Shown: in pieces, positions 41,097 to 50,044 of the stretch | Position numbering within the stretch: the first letter of the stretch is position 1 | Layout: the number at the start of each line of letters is the position of its first letter | Source of the DNA: Paenibacillus ehimensis NBRC 15659 | Lineage (GTDB): Bacteria; Bacillota; Bacilli; Paenibacillales; NBRC-103111 | Direction of reading: 5' to 3' | Assembly (NCBI RefSeq): GCF_004000785.1 | Contig: NZ_BILX01000023.1 | Coordinates: 28,771-92,770, forward strand | DNA: 64,000 bases | Made by a program: the position numbers and the translations under genes | The notes under the pieces: generated by a model | Seen by the model: the letters and a program-made list of their open reading frames with translations, nothing else | The model's database searches: none | What the model was told of the DNA's origin: nothing

Positions 41097-41905
41097 TGGT
41101 CGGGATCGATATCGCTTTTTGCACAGGACTGCTGAAGGAGGTCGGAGACGACCTGTATGCGAAATTTACGGATATGCAGGGAACTCCGCCGCATGATTTC
41201 GAGGAGCTTGCACACCGGTTTCAGCAGCGTAACGGCCAAGCTGAGGAGGTGCTCCGCTCCGTGCTGCAAGCGAATTACCCGGACATCCGCTGGTCCGACG
41301 GCGAATTCGATCTGGAAGAACAACGGCAAGCCATTCGTTCGGGCGACTGCTGGATCTGCGATCCGCTGGATGGGGCGTTCCACTTCTTCCAAGGCTTCAC
41401 GTTCTGGTCTACGGCGCTGTGCTTGACCCGGGACGGCGCTCCGGTCTTTTCCGCCGTATACGACCCGTGCCGCCGCGAGCTGTTTCATGCGGTGCAAGGC
41501 GAAGGCGCTTATTTAAACGGGACGCGGATTGGCGCGGGCCAGAAGCGGGAGCTGAAGCATGCCGTCGTCGCCACCTCCCACCCCACCCTGGTATCCAAGG
41601 ACGGCAGGCTTGTGCAGACGGTTCAGGGGCTTTCCCGGGTCATGTCCCGTTCGATGATCACCCGGATGCTGGGCTCCGTATCGCTTCAGCTCGCTTATGT
41701 GGCCAACGGGAGGCTGGACGCCTACTGGGAGCACGGGAACGACACCTTCGATTGGCTGCCCGGCGCTTTGCTGGTGCAGGAAGCCGGAGGCACGGTCACG
41801 GATACGGAAGGCCGTCCGTTCGGTCAAGGTCCCGGCGGAATTGCTGCCGCCAGCCGTATGCTTCACCCGCAGTTGATCGCCGCATTGCAGGAAGAGGCCG
41901 TTTGA
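41096..41905 (+). CDS. Inositol monophosphatase-family protein with altered active-site loop
   Basis: A 269-residue phosphatase-fold protein. The metal motif CDPLDGAFHFFQG (about residues 86-98) keeps both aspartates of D-P-L-D-G-T but has Ala instead of the conserved Thr. The E-E motif normally read as G-E-E appears as DGEFD. The last metal ligand region is TFDWLPGALLVQEAGGTVTD. It is probably a sugar- or nucleotide-phosphatase with modified catalysis. The start overlaps the TrmB stop by one base (TGATG), so the two are translated together. Confidence 0.8.
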   Translation: MVGIDIAFCTGLLKEVGDDLYAKFTDMQGTPPHDFEELAHRFQQRNGQAEEVLRSVLQANYPDIRWSDGEFDLEEQRQAIRSGDCWICDPLDGAFHFFQGFTFWSTALCLTRDGAPVFSAVYDPCRRELFHAVQGEGAYLNGTRIGAGQKRELKHAVVATSHPTLVSKDGRLVQTVQGLSRVMSRSMITRMLGSVSLQLAYVANGRLDAYWEHGNDTFDWLPGALLVQEAGGTVTDTEGRPFGQGPGGIAAASRMLHPQLIAALQEEAV

Positions 41906-41920
41906 CAGGGAAATCAAAAA

Positions 41921-41947
41921 CCAAGCCTGGTTTCCACCGGGCTTGGT
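41921..41947 (-). terminator. Terminator of the thrC-ABC operon
   Basis: ACCAAGCC(TGG) pairs with (CC)GGGCTTGGT across a short loop. A five-A run on the plus strand gives the U-run for the minus-strand operon; the plus-strand phosphatase converges from the other side. Confidence 0.75.
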
Positions 41948-41961
41948 CAGCTTACCGGCAG

Positions 41962-42852
41962 CTATTGCCACTTGCCGCCTTCGACGATAATTTCGTTCGG
42001 ATCTACGTCCGGACCGAGCTCCGCCCTTACGTATTTGTCGTAGAGCTGCAGCAAAAATTTTTCCTTCCCCAGCGCCTCCAACTCCTGATTGACCCATTCC
42101 CGCAGCTCGTTGTTTCCTTTTTTCACCGCCGGTGCGATCGGGGCTTCTTTCTCCAGCTTCTCGGGAAGCACGGTAAAGCCCGGATTTTTGCGCACCCAGC
42201 TTAACAAGATAAGACTGTCTTGGGCATACGCGGGACTCCGTCCATCCTTCAGCGCTTGGAGCGATTCGGTGTTTTTCTCAAATTTGATCAATTCGACGTC
42301 CGGCCGGTTTTTGGTCAGGAATAGATCGGCGGTCGTCCCTTTCGTGACGATCACTTTTTTTCCTTTCAAATCGGCCAGCGACTTGATGCCGCTATCGCCC
42401 CGGACGATGACCTGCGTCGCCGCCTTCAAATTCGGATTCGTGAAGTCGACCGCCTGCTTCCGCTCCTCGGTCACCGTCATGTTGGCAACGATAAGATCGA
42501 CCTTGTCGCTTTGCAGAAAAGGGACGCGGCTCGCCGGCTCGACGATCACGAACTCGATCTTGTTTTCATCGCCGAGGAGATCTTTGGCGAACCGCCTTGC
42601 CAAGTCGTTGTCAAAGCCGACAAGCTTGCCCTTCTCGTCCGTAAAGCCGAACGGAGGCTTATCCGAAAACACGCCGACGATCAGCTTGCCGCGGTCTTTA
42701 ATTTTCTGCAGCGCCCCCGCCTGCTTCGGCTCCGAAGCGGCTCCTGTCCCCGGGGCAGCCTGCGGCTTGCCTCCTCCTCCCGTACCGCAGGCGGCAAGCA
42801 ACCCCACCAACAGGCTCAAAACCACTAAGGATCTTGTTCTCTTTTTTATCAT
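41962..42852 (-). CDS. Amino acid ABC transporter, substrate-binding lipoprotein
   Basis: A 296-residue lipoprotein of the GlnH type. The lipobox is [12 protein letters not shown] with Cys about 22. The mature protein follows the periplasmic-binding fold: [40 protein letters not shown], then [23 protein letters not shown] and [28 protein letters not shown]. It captures a polar amino acid outside the membrane. The ATG at 42852 overlaps the ATPase stop by four bases. It is the last gene of the operon that starts with thrC. Confidence 0.9.
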   Translation of the reverse strand: MIKKRTRSLVVLSLLVGLLAACGTGGGGKPQAAPGTGAASEPKQAGALQKIKDRGKLIVGVFSDKPPFGFTDEKGKLVGFDNDLARRFAKDLLGDENKIEFVIVEPASRVPFLQSDKVDLIVANMTVTEERKQAVDFTNPNLKAATQVIVRGDSGIKSLADLKGKKVIVTKGTTADLFLTKNRPDVELIKFEKNTESLQALKDGRSPAYAQDSLILLSWVRKNPGFTVLPEKLEKEAPIAPAVKKGNNELREWVNQELEALGKEKFLLQLYDKYVRAELGPDVDPNEIIVEGGKWQ

Positions 42853-43616
42853 CCGCTCTCTCTCCCTTTCCATGTCTCCACAAGCAAAAATTTGTCCAAA
42901 AAACGCCGGGCCCGCTCCGTTTTCGGTTTCGTAAAGAACGTGTCCGGCGAACCCGTCTCGCAGATTCTCCCTTCGTCCATGAAGACGATCCGGTCGGCTA
43001 CCGCCCGGGCAAAGCCCATCTCATGGGTGACGATCACCATCGTCATGCCCTGCTCAGCCAGACCGAGCATGACCTCCAGCACCTCCTTGACCATCTCGGG
43101 GTCCAGCGCCGCGGTGACCTCGTCGAAGAGAATGACCTCCGGGTTCATGCACAGCGCCCGCACGATGGCGATCCGCTGCTGCTGACCGCCCGAAAGCTGC
43201 CTCGGATAGGCGTGCTTTTTATCCAGCAAGCCGACGCGCTCCAGCAGCTTCTCCGCCTGAGCCTCCGCTTCCCGCTTGGACCGGCGCTGGGCTTTGACCG
43301 GACCGAGCGTGATATTTTCAAGAACGGTCAAATGCGGGAACAGGTGGTAGCTTTGAAACACCATGCCGATCTGCTGTCTGACGTGCTGCCAGCGGACGTT
43401 CCCCGAGGTCAGCTCCTCCCCGCAAAACCGGATGCTGCCGGTTTGCGCCTGCTCCAGCCCGTTCAGGCACCGCAGCAAGGTGCTCTTGCCGCAGCCGCTC
43501 GGCCCAAGGATGACGACCACCTCGCCTTTGGCAATCTGAAGATCAATCTCGCGTAATACCCAATGCCGGTCGAACGATTTGCCTATCTTCGTCAGTTCAA
43601 GCAAAATGCCGGACAC
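42849..43616 (-). CDS. Amino acid ABC transporter, ATP-binding protein
   Basis: A 255-residue ATPase. Walker A is GPSGCGKST (about residues 35-43), the Q-loop at [21 protein letters not shown], the signature [15 protein letters not shown], Walker [14 protein letters not shown], and the switch His in [15 protein letters not shown]. This is the GlnQ/HisP type. The GTG at 43616 has GGGGGAGAGACGG upstream, and it overlaps the permease end by 20 bases. Confidence 0.93.
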   Translation of the reverse strand: MSGILLELTKIGKSFDRHWVLREIDLQIAKGEVVVILGPSGCGKSTLLRCLNGLEQAQTGSIRFCGEELTSGNVRWQHVRQQIGMVFQSYHLFPHLTVLENITLGPVKAQRRSKREAEAQAEKLLERVGLLDKKHAYPRQLSGGQQQRIAIVRALCMNPEVILFDEVTAALDPEMVKEVLEVMLGLAEQGMTMVIVTHEMGFARAVADRIVFMDEGRICETGSPDTFFTKPKTERARRFLDKFLLVETWKGRESG

Positions 43617-44283
43617 CCGTCTCTCCCCCTTTTCGCAATTTGTTTTCCAGTTTTCTGGATAAGACGGACAACGGATAGCACAGCGCAAAATAAAGCAGGA
43701 ACAGCGTTCCGTAAATCAGCACGGATTCTCCCGTCCGCTCGATAATTTGCTGCCCCGACTTGATGATTTCCGTAACGCCGATCAGGACGGCGAGCGACGT
43801 TGTTTTGACGATGCGGGTATACACGTTGATGATGGGCGGAATCATGCGGCGCAGCGCCTGCGGAAGCAGGACGTAGACATAAAGCTGCACCGGGCTCAGG
43901 CCGATCGCTTGCCCCGCTTCCTTCTGCCCCTTGGGCAGCGAGATTAAGGCGCCGCGCACCACTTCGCCAACCTCCGTCATCCCCCACAGCGACAACGCCA
44001 GAACGGCGCAGGCGAAGCCGGGCAGATCGATGCCGAAGAAGATGGGCAGACCGAAGAAAAAGAAAAACAGCCAGACCAAAATCGGAATCGACCGGAACAG
44101 CTCCAAATACGTCCGGGTAAGCACGCTCAGCCAGCGGCTGCGGGAGGCTCGCAGCACTCCGAACACAAGGCCGCCCAACGTGCTGCACACGATGCAGTAC
44201 AGCGCGAGGGTTAGCGTCTGAAGCAAGCCCTTCCCCAGCTGGGGAAGCGATACGATCAAGAGATCAAGACCCGAATTGGCCAT
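43597..44283 (-). CDS. Amino acid ABC transporter permease, first copy
   Basis: A 228-residue permease of the His/Glu/Gln/Arg/opine family with five membrane helices. The EAA loop is [49 protein letters not shown]. It pairs with the second permease at 44264. Its start overlaps that gene's stop by 20 bases. The two permeases together make the channel. Confidence 0.92.
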   Translation of the reverse strand: MANSGLDLLIVSLPQLGKGLLQTLTLALYCIVCSTLGGLVFGVLRASRSRWLSVLTRTYLELFRSIPILVWLFFFFFGLPIFFGIDLPGFACAVLALSLWGMTEVGEVVRGALISLPKGQKEAGQAIGLSPVQLYVYVLLPQALRRMIPPIINVYTRIVKTTSLAVLIGVTEIIKSGQQIIERTGESVLIYGTLFLLYFALCYPLSVLSRKLENKLRKGGETGVRHFA

Positions 44284-44929
44284 GCCGGAACCTCCTTTCC
44301 ACCCAAGAAAGCAAGAAAGATAGCGGCAGAAACAGCAGCAAATACAGGAAAGTCATCAACAGAAGCATTTCGTAGGTTTTGTAGTAGAGCGCGATGTAGT
44401 TCGTGGTGGTGTACAAAATTTCAGGAATGGCGACCGCGGAGACGACCGTCGTTTCTTTCAGCACAAAAATAAAATTTGCAAACAAGGACGGTGTCGCAAT
44501 CCGCAGCGCTTGAGGCAGAACGACGATGCGAAACAGCTGCCAGCGGGACAAGCCGAGCGCCAGCCCCGATTCCTTCTGGCTCCCGGATACGGCCTCGATC
44601 CCTGCGCGGAATACCTCTGTGAAATACCCGCCGCCAAGAAACGTCAGCGCGAGTACCGCCGTCGCGTAATTGGACAGATGGATGCCCAGTGACGGCAGCG
44701 CAAAATAAACGAAAAACAGCTGAATGAGCAGCGGCGTATTCCGGGCAAGCTCGACGTAGGCGCGCACAACCCAGATTAGCCCGCGCACCCGGAAAAATAT
44801 AACGGCCGAGTTCAGCGCAGCCACGAGCAGCGAAGCGACGATGGCGATTCCGGCGACGGCCAGCGTCACAAGTGCCGCATGGCCGAAGTCGGGCAGATGG
44901 TCGAGCATGAATGCCGTATCGAGTGTCAT
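44264..44929 (-). CDS. Amino acid ABC transporter permease, second copy
   Basis: A 221-residue permease of the same family. The EAA loop is FTEVFRAGIEAVSGSQKESGLALGLSRWQLFRIVVLPQALRIATPS. Five helices, including the first DFGHAALVTLAVAGIAIVASLLVA. Its ATG overlaps the thrC stop (ATGA), so transporter and threonine synthase are translated in series. Confidence 0.92.
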   Translation of the reverse strand: MTLDTAFMLDHLPDFGHAALVTLAVAGIAIVASLLVAALNSAVIFFRVRGLIWVVRAYVELARNTPLLIQLFFVYFALPSLGIHLSNYATAVLALTFLGGGYFTEVFRAGIEAVSGSQKESGLALGLSRWQLFRIVVLPQALRIATPSLFANFIFVLKETTVVSAVAIPEILYTTTNYIALYYKTYEMLLLMTFLYLLLFLPLSFLLSWVERRFRHGQFGS

Positions 44930-46203
44930 GTCAACGGGTTCCGCTCCTGTCCGCCCGCGTGGTCATCCGGCCGGGGCCAAGTCTCTCCCGGGCTGGGCAA
45001 CCGTTCGCCCGGCTGCAGCACAGGCGGGGCCGCCTGAACCGTATTCGGGTATTTCACCCCGGAGCCGGTATTCAATACGACGACGGTTTCCTCCTCCCGA
45101 ATCCATCCGCTCTGCCGCAGCAAACGGGCGGCGGCAAACGCCGCAGCGCCCTCCGGGCACACAAAGGCTCCCTCTTCCCCGGCAATCTGGAGCTGCTCGC
45201 GCAGCAGGGTCCGGTCATCGACTGCCACCGCGCAGCCGTCTGTCCGGTAGATCGCGTCGAGCACGAGAAAATCGCCGAGCGCTTTAGGGACGTTAATGCC
45301 GAAAGCAACCGTGGAAGAATCAGGCCAGAACGCCGATTCGGTCTTCTTCTCCTTCCACGCTCGAACAATCGGGGCGCAGCCCTCCGCTTGGACGGCGACG
45401 AGTCTCGGCAGCTTGCCTTGGACCCAGCCCAGCGCCTGAAGCTCCCGGAACGCTTTGAAGATGCCGATCAAGCCGACACCCCCTCCGGTCGGATACAGGA
45501 TGACGTCGGGCAGCCGCCAGTTCAATTGCTCCGCGATTTCGAGGCCCATCGTTTTTTTGCCCTCGATCCGGTACGGCTCCTTCAACGTCGAGGCATCGTA
45601 CAGGCCTTCTTCCGCGATCGTCCGGGCAACGATTTGGCCCGCGTCGCTAATCAAGCCGTCGACCAAGTAAAGACGGGCCCCGGCGGCGGCGCATTCTTTG
45701 CGTGTGATGTCCGGAGCGTCCGCGGGCATGACGACCGTTGCGCGGATGCCGGCTCTGGCCGCATACAGCGCCCAAGCCGCTCCGGCGTTGCCGTTCGTGG
45801 GCATCGCCAGTTCACGCACGCCAAGCTCCTTCGCTTTGGAGACGCCAACGGCGGCGCCCCGGGCCTTGAACGAGCCCGTCGGAGTAATCCCCTCGTCTTT
45901 CATCAGCAGCTGAGCGATGCCCATCCCGCTGCCGAGCTTCGGCATCCGCAAGAGCGGGGTAAGGCCCTCGCCGAGCGTCACGACGTTGTCTGCGCGTTCT
46001 ACCGGGAGCAATTCGTGGTAACGCCAAAGACTCCGTTCTTTTCTTGCCGCAAGCTCGGATCGGTCAAGCGACGATTTCAATTCTTCCAGGCGGTAGCTGA
46101 CGAGCAGCGGTGAACCGCAGGTGCATAGTTGTACCGCCGCTTGGGAGGAATAGTTCGCTTCGCATTTCGGACAATACAGATGCGAGACATAGCTGAAGGA
46201 CAC
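44926..46203 (-). CDS. thrC: Threonine synthase (zinc-ribbon form)
   Basis: A 425-residue PLP enzyme that converts O-phosphohomoserine to threonine. The N-terminus is a zinc ribbon (CPKCEANYSSQAAVQLCTCG, four Cys). The PLP lysine is in PTGSFKARGAAV, and the phosphate-binding segment is PTNGNAGAAWALYAARAG. The later loop VILYPTGGGVGLIGIFKAF is the glycine-rich cofactor contact. It resembles threonine synthase more than the homoserine-fold relatives such as diaminopropionate ammonia-lyase, but a catabolic role is not excluded since the gene is fused in transcript to an importer. GTG at 46203 has AGGCAGG upstream; a folded leader precedes it. Confidence 0.85.
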   Translation of the reverse strand: MSFSYVSHLYCPKCEANYSSQAAVQLCTCGSPLLVSYRLEELKSSLDRSELAARKERSLWRYHELLPVERADNVVTLGEGLTPLLRMPKLGSGMGIAQLLMKDEGITPTGSFKARGAAVGVSKAKELGVRELAMPTNGNAGAAWALYAARAGIRATVVMPADAPDITRKECAAAGARLYLVDGLISDAGQIVARTIAEEGLYDASTLKEPYRIEGKKTMGLEIAEQLNWRLPDVILYPTGGGVGLIGIFKAFRELQALGWVQGKLPRLVAVQAEGCAPIVRAWKEKKTESAFWPDSSTVAFGINVPKALGDFLVLDAIYRTDGCAVAVDDRTLLREQLQIAGEEGAFVCPEGAAAFAAARLLRQSGWIREEETVVVLNTGSGVKYPNTVQAAPPVLQPGERLPSPGETWPRPDDHAGGQERNPLT

Positions 46204-46238
46204 GTTTGATTCCTGCCTTTCTACGGGATGCCGCGCCC

Positions 46239-46319
46239 GGTTGCAACAAAGGAAAAGCCCTTGCTTCGTTCCGCTTGCGCAGAATGAAACAAGGGCTTCC
46301 GTCCGTACGGTCAGCAACC
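46239..46319 (-). promoter_or_regulatory. Structured 5' leader of the thrC-ABC operon
   Basis: On the minus strand an outer stem GGTTGC/GCAACC (46314-46319 with 46239-46244) encloses a CCGTACGG mini-hairpin and a large hairpin AAGCCCTTG/CAAGGGCTT (46255-46298) that runs straight into a U-rich tract (TTTTCCTTTG) like an intrinsic terminator. It begins about 36 bases before the GTG start. The layout is that of a transcription attenuator. The T-box and S-box core sequences are not present, so the sensed signal is unknown. Confidence 0.5.
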
Positions 46320-46439
46320 TGGCACGATTCGTTCATTTGATGTTTTTATACTATACAGAGTATTCCAATTTGTCAACTATGTTTTCGAACGCCCGATCAA
46401 ACAAACCCGGCTCTAACCGGAAAGCCGCCGGGCCGGCTC

Positions 46440-47303
46440 TTATCCGAAAGCAGGGTCGGCAAGCGCGAACAACAGCTCGCGCCGGCCCGGCAAAGACGAA
46501 GCCCCGAGCAGCATTTGCGGCGAAACGGAAGTCTCCCGAAAATCGAGCCCGCGGAGCCGGTCTTGAAAAGTAGCTTGAGCGCCCGGAACATCAAGCTGAA
46601 TCCGGCCCCGCCAGCCCGCCATAAGCACCTTCAGCAGCCGGACCGCCGCGTCCCCGTCCGCGGTAACGAGTGGACCCACGACCAAGATGTCATCCTTGGC
46701 CCGGGCGAAGCCATAGCCTTGGATCGCACCGGATGAATCGCGGACAGCCCATCCGCTCACTTTATGACGATCGACGGAATGAATCACGCGCTCGCGCCGG
46801 ACCCCCGTCGCTGCCCGATCCAGCTCGATCGCTTCAAGCAGTCCGGCTTCGTTCAGCGGCACCAAATCTCCGTCACCGGGAGGCTGTTCCTGCTTCGGGT
46901 TTTCCGCAGGAACGACGTATTGAAACCTGTGGACGTACCCGACCGTTTGAAAGCCGAGCGAAGTATACAGCGGTAACCCGGGCTTTGTCGAAACGAGCGT
47001 AACCGCCGAGCCCGTCTTTTCCGCTTCCTCTAGCCAATGGAGCATCAGACGTTTGCCCAGCCCTTTGCCTTGATAGGCCGGATCAACGATAAGATGGCCG
47101 ATGGAGGCCAGCTCTTGGCCGTACGCATAATAGCCAGCGCACGAAATCCATTTTCCCCCGTCCCGATGTCCAACTACCGGTCCCGTATGCAAATACAAAT
47201 CGGGCTGCTTCGCAGAAAAGCTCCAACCGACACTTTGAGCCAAGGCGAGCAGATGCGCGCCGTCGCCGGCGTTCATCGATTCCAGAGCATAAGACTCGTT
47301 CAT
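46440..47303 (-). CDS. Tandem-domain GNAT N-acetyltransferase
   Basis: A 287-residue protein with a GNAT domain (MNESYALESMNAGDGAHLLALAQSVGW start, acetyl-CoA loop DPAYQGKGLGKRLMLHWLEEA, then LYTSLGFQTVGYVHRF) and a second, C-terminal half that looks like the acetyltransferase-18 fold (RVIHSVDRHKVSGWAVRDSSGAIQGYGFARAKDDILVVGPL). Substrate unknown. The ATG overlaps the stop of the upstream phosphatase (ATGA), so they are cotranslated. Confidence 0.82.
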   Translation of the reverse strand: MNESYALESMNAGDGAHLLALAQSVGWSFSAKQPDLYLHTGPVVGHRDGGKWISCAGYYAYGQELASIGHLIVDPAYQGKGLGKRLMLHWLEEAEKTGSAVTLVSTKPGLPLYTSLGFQTVGYVHRFQYVVPAENPKQEQPPGDGDLVPLNEAGLLEAIELDRAATGVRRERVIHSVDRHKVSGWAVRDSSGAIQGYGFARAKDDILVVGPLVTADGDAAVRLLKVLMAGWRGRIQLDVPGAQATFQDRLRGLDFRETSVSPQMLLGASSLPGRRELLFALADPAFG

Positions 47304-48034
47304 CTCTCCCAATTCGTCCCTTCCACGTGATACGTCGTGAAGCCTCCGTACTCGTCGATGACCAGACAATTCAGCTGCTGTCCGTAGACGCAGCCGCCGT
47401 CGATCCCGATTTTGTCGCCGCCGAACCATACGCCGGGGGAATCGTGCAGGCACGAGGTTCTCGTGTGCCCGAAAATGACGGTTTTCTCGACCACGGTCGG
47501 ATGGCTGTAAAACGGCTCGCGGATCCAGATCATATCCCGTGCCGGCTGTTCCTTCCAGTTGGGATACGCCGGGTTCAAGCCCGCATGGACATAAATGAAC
47601 CGCTCGTCCTCGTAAAACAATGGCAAGCTGCCTAAAAAAGCCAAATGATGGCCATACTCCGACCGGACCCATTCTTTGGCGCACTCGATACGCTCCCGGT
47701 CGGTCCCTTCGTTCGATTCAAAAGGGGCATAATAGCTCGCAAGCGTCTGCACGCCGCCGTATTTTAAAAACTTCACTTCTTCGGTCTCTTCGCACGGGCC
47801 CGTTACGACGTCGACAAAGCGTTGATCGTGATTGCCCCGCAGTGCGACGACCCCGTCCTCCCGAACCATGGTCATCACCCGTTCGACGACGTCCTTGCTT
47901 CTTGGCCCGCGATCTACGTAATCCCCAAGCAGAATGAGCCGATCCTGACGGGCGTTATACTCTACAGCGCGCAGCAGTGCGTCGAAGCTCTCGTAACTCC
48001 CGTGAATGTCGCTGATGACTAACGTTCTGTTCAA
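47300..48034 (-). CDS. Metallophosphoesterase (PrpE/ApaH-like)
   Basis: A 244-residue phosphatase. The metal motifs are in order: VISDIHGSYESFDALL (D-x-H), ILLGDYVDRGPRSKDVV (G-D-x-V-D-R-G), and VALRGNHDQRFV (R-G-N-H-D), with later His in FGHTRT and a conserved C-terminal CVYGQQLNCL. The sequence order is that of the PPP protein phosphatase/Ap4A hydrolase group, e.g. PrpE. The TTG at 48034 has GGAAGGA upstream and matches the domain start. The gene is 146 bp after the dehydrogenase-like gene, so it may be a separate transcript. Confidence 0.88.
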   Translation of the reverse strand: MNRTLVISDIHGSYESFDALLRAVEYNARQDRLILLGDYVDRGPRSKDVVERVMTMVREDGVVALRGNHDQRFVDVVTGPCEETEEVKFLKYGGVQTLASYYAPFESNEGTDRERIECAKEWVRSEYGHHLAFLGSLPLFYEDERFIYVHAGLNPAYPNWKEQPARDMIWIREPFYSHPTVVEKTVIFGHTRTSCLHDSPGVWFGGDKIGIDGGCVYGQQLNCLVIDEYGGFTTYHVEGTNWER

Positions 48035-48180
48035 TGCCAATCTGTCCTTCCGCTCTGGTATCCTGTTCCGTAGCCGTTCTGACAATAGGTAATTTTATCA
48101 CAGCCATGTGGCGCTGGATAGTATTCCTTTGTCAGCCTGCGGAGCTCGCCGGATAGGAGTGAGGGAAAAAGTGCAGCAAA

Positions 48181-49272
48181 TCATACCGTCGAATGCAGAT
48201 TTCCGTCCAAGCGGATCTCGACAGCCGCTTCCTTTGCCAACCACTTGCGCATGTCGCTCAGCTCGAACAATTGCTCGATATGATATACGCCATGGGGGAA
48301 CGTGATGCGGCAGAGCGCGTCGGCTACCGAGACGGCCACCTTCGCCGTCATCTCCGACTGATGTCTTCCTTGCAAGAAGCATTCAGCAAAGGCGTCTTTC
48401 TTCCCCTTGCTTCCCCGCGCGTCAACCTTGACGGCAAAGCGCTCTTCTCCAAAATGCAGCTTTCCGATGCCTGCGATCGCCGCTTGACGGACCCAATCGG
48501 CCTTCAAGAAGCCGGCTGCTCCCGACGCCCGCAACCCTGCCGCCAGCGCGGTCACCATAGCCGAGTCGAAGCAAAGGCGCGTGGAAACGGTCGGCACGCC
48601 AAGCGTGCGGGCAATCGTTTGTTGGTCGGAAAATGGAAAACGGTACGCTTTTTTGCGCCCAAAATCCGCTCCGAAATCCGCGACCCGCCCGTCCGTGAAG
48701 CTTTTCACTGTGACGCTGCGGTTGTTCCGGATCACTTCAAAGCTGGCATGCAGGTTATCGACCGTCCATGCGATCGCCGCTTCGCCGTGCTGGTCTCCCA
48801 ATCCAAGCATGATCGTAATATCGATCTCGTGGACTTGCTCCAACAGCTTGCTTGCCTCGAGCGCAAGCAAATTCGTTAAGCCCGGGGCCAGGCCGATGCT
48901 CAGTACGGCCGTTGCTCCGTGCGCTTCGGCCTCCGGTCCGCACCGTTCCACTTGGGCTAAAAAAGCGCCGTTCGCGGACACATCGATATAATGCGTCCCG
49001 TTTCGGAAACAGGACCGGACGAAACCGGTATCCGTCTGATCCAAGCACATGATCACGAGCTTGGCGTCGTTCAGCGCGTCCGAAGCGGCTGGATTGCGGA
49101 TATCCAGCGTCAGTGGCTTCACCTTCCCTCCGGTTTCCCGGCTGAGCCGTTCCGCGCGCTCCGCGCTTCTGCCCGCAGCATACACTTGGCCGGGGTATCG
49201 CTCGCCCAATTGCTTGCAAATGGTTGCTCCCACATGGCCGTATCCGCCTACCACCACGATCTTATTCTTCAT
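48181..49272 (-). CDS. Saccharopine-dehydrogenase-family NAD(P)-binding protein
   Basis: A 363-residue enzyme. The N-terminus KIVVVGGYGHVGATICKQLGERY is a Rossmann nucleotide site of the saccharopine dehydrogenase NADP domain, followed by VIMCLDQTDTGFVRSCFRNGTHYIDVSA and IGLAPGLTNLLALEASKLL as in that family. The C-terminal half (about 230-363) is the substrate domain. Related enzymes make or open C-N bonds between an amino acid and an oxoacid. It is the last gene of a Fur-box operon and 18 bp after the methyltransferase. Confidence 0.85.
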   Translation of the reverse strand: MKNKIVVVGGYGHVGATICKQLGERYPGQVYAAGRSAERAERLSRETGGKVKPLTLDIRNPAASDALNDAKLVIMCLDQTDTGFVRSCFRNGTHYIDVSANGAFLAQVERCGPEAEAHGATAVLSIGLAPGLTNLLALEASKLLEQVHEIDITIMLGLGDQHGEAAIAWTVDNLHASFEVIRNNRSVTVKSFTDGRVADFGADFGRKKAYRFPFSDQQTIARTLGVPTVSTRLCFDSAMVTALAAGLRASGAAGFLKADWVRQAAIAGIGKLHFGEERFAVKVDARGSKGKKDAFAECFLQGRHQSEMTAKVAVSVADALCRITFPHGVYHIEQLFELSDMRKWLAKEAAVEIRLDGNLHSTV

Positions 49273-49290
49273 GCGGTTCCCGCCCTCGTT

Positions 49291-50016
49291 TTATTTTTTG
49301 ACTGCATACCAAGCTTCCACGAAATAAGAGCCAAAATAACGTATCGGCTGGATAAATCCCGCCTCGTCCAGAAGCTCAAGCACGCTCGAAGAAGCAACCG
49401 GGTCGGATTCCCGGCCGATGGAAGCGGCAAACCGTTCCCATTCCTGCGCGGAGATGCCGTTGTCGAGCATGTGGCTCCTCCAAGCCTGCATCTGCATGCC
49501 AAATGCGGCCGTACCGGGCTCCCCGTTGATCGAAGCGAGGCAAAAGGGCGCCCCGGGCTTGAGACGCCGGGCGATCTGGCAGAGCAGATCCTTTTTCTGC
49601 GATAGCCCGCGCACAAAATGCAGCACCAGCAAGCAGGTAGCGGCATCAAATTCATGCCCCCGGGGAAGCTGTCCGACCGTGCCGCTGACGAACGAGACCC
49701 GAGGCGAGAGCGCGGCCCGTTCTACCCTGGCCTTCGCGATTTCCAGCATGCGGGCGGAAGGATCGATCCCTGTAAGCGCCCAGTCCTGATGCCGGCTTCC
49801 TAACGTCACGAGCTCCTGACCGCCGCCTGCGCCGACAATGAGCAGCTCCGCAGCGCGGTCCGTTCCGTTCCATGGAGCTGTATTCAAATGTGCCGCGATC
49901 AGGCGGTCCGTCATCTCGTACAGATGAGCGTAACCCGGAATTTTCAAGGCAATGGTCTCTTCGTACCGGTACACCTCCGGGTGATCCCAGCTCATCGGGA
50001 CATGCTTATCATTCAT
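49291..50016 (-). CDS. Class I SAM-dependent methyltransferase in the Fur-box operon
   Basis: A 241-residue methyltransferase. Motif I is LLIVGAGGGQELVTLG, the acidic loop GIDPSARMLEIAKARV, motif IV DAATCLLVLHFVRGL and motif V RLKPGAPFCLASIN. It is the small-molecule type with a helical N-terminal cap (KIPGYAHLYEMTDRLIAAHL). GGAGGAGCGATGAGA places the start at 50016, though 50022 is also possible. It lies between the ABC ATPase (22 bp upstream) and the dehydrogenase (18 bp downstream), which suggests a shared pathway. Confidence 0.85.
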   Translation of the reverse strand: MNDKHVPMSWDHPEVYRYEETIALKIPGYAHLYEMTDRLIAAHLNTAPWNGTDRAAELLIVGAGGGQELVTLGSRHQDWALTGIDPSARMLEIAKARVERAALSPRVSFVSGTVGQLPRGHEFDAATCLLVLHFVRGLSQKKDLLCQIARRLKPGAPFCLASINGEPGTAAFGMQMQAWRSHMLDNGISAQEWERFAASIGRESDPVASSSVLELLDEAGFIQPIRYFGSYFVEAWYAVKK

Positions 50017-50044
50017 TCTCATCGCTCCTCCTCAGGGGGAATTA

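Noticed and set aside
46204..46380. T-box or S-box (SAM) riboswitch before thrC.
   Set aside because: The T-box core (AGGGTGG-x-ACCGCG) and the S-box core elements are not present; only a generic attenuator-like fold is supported.
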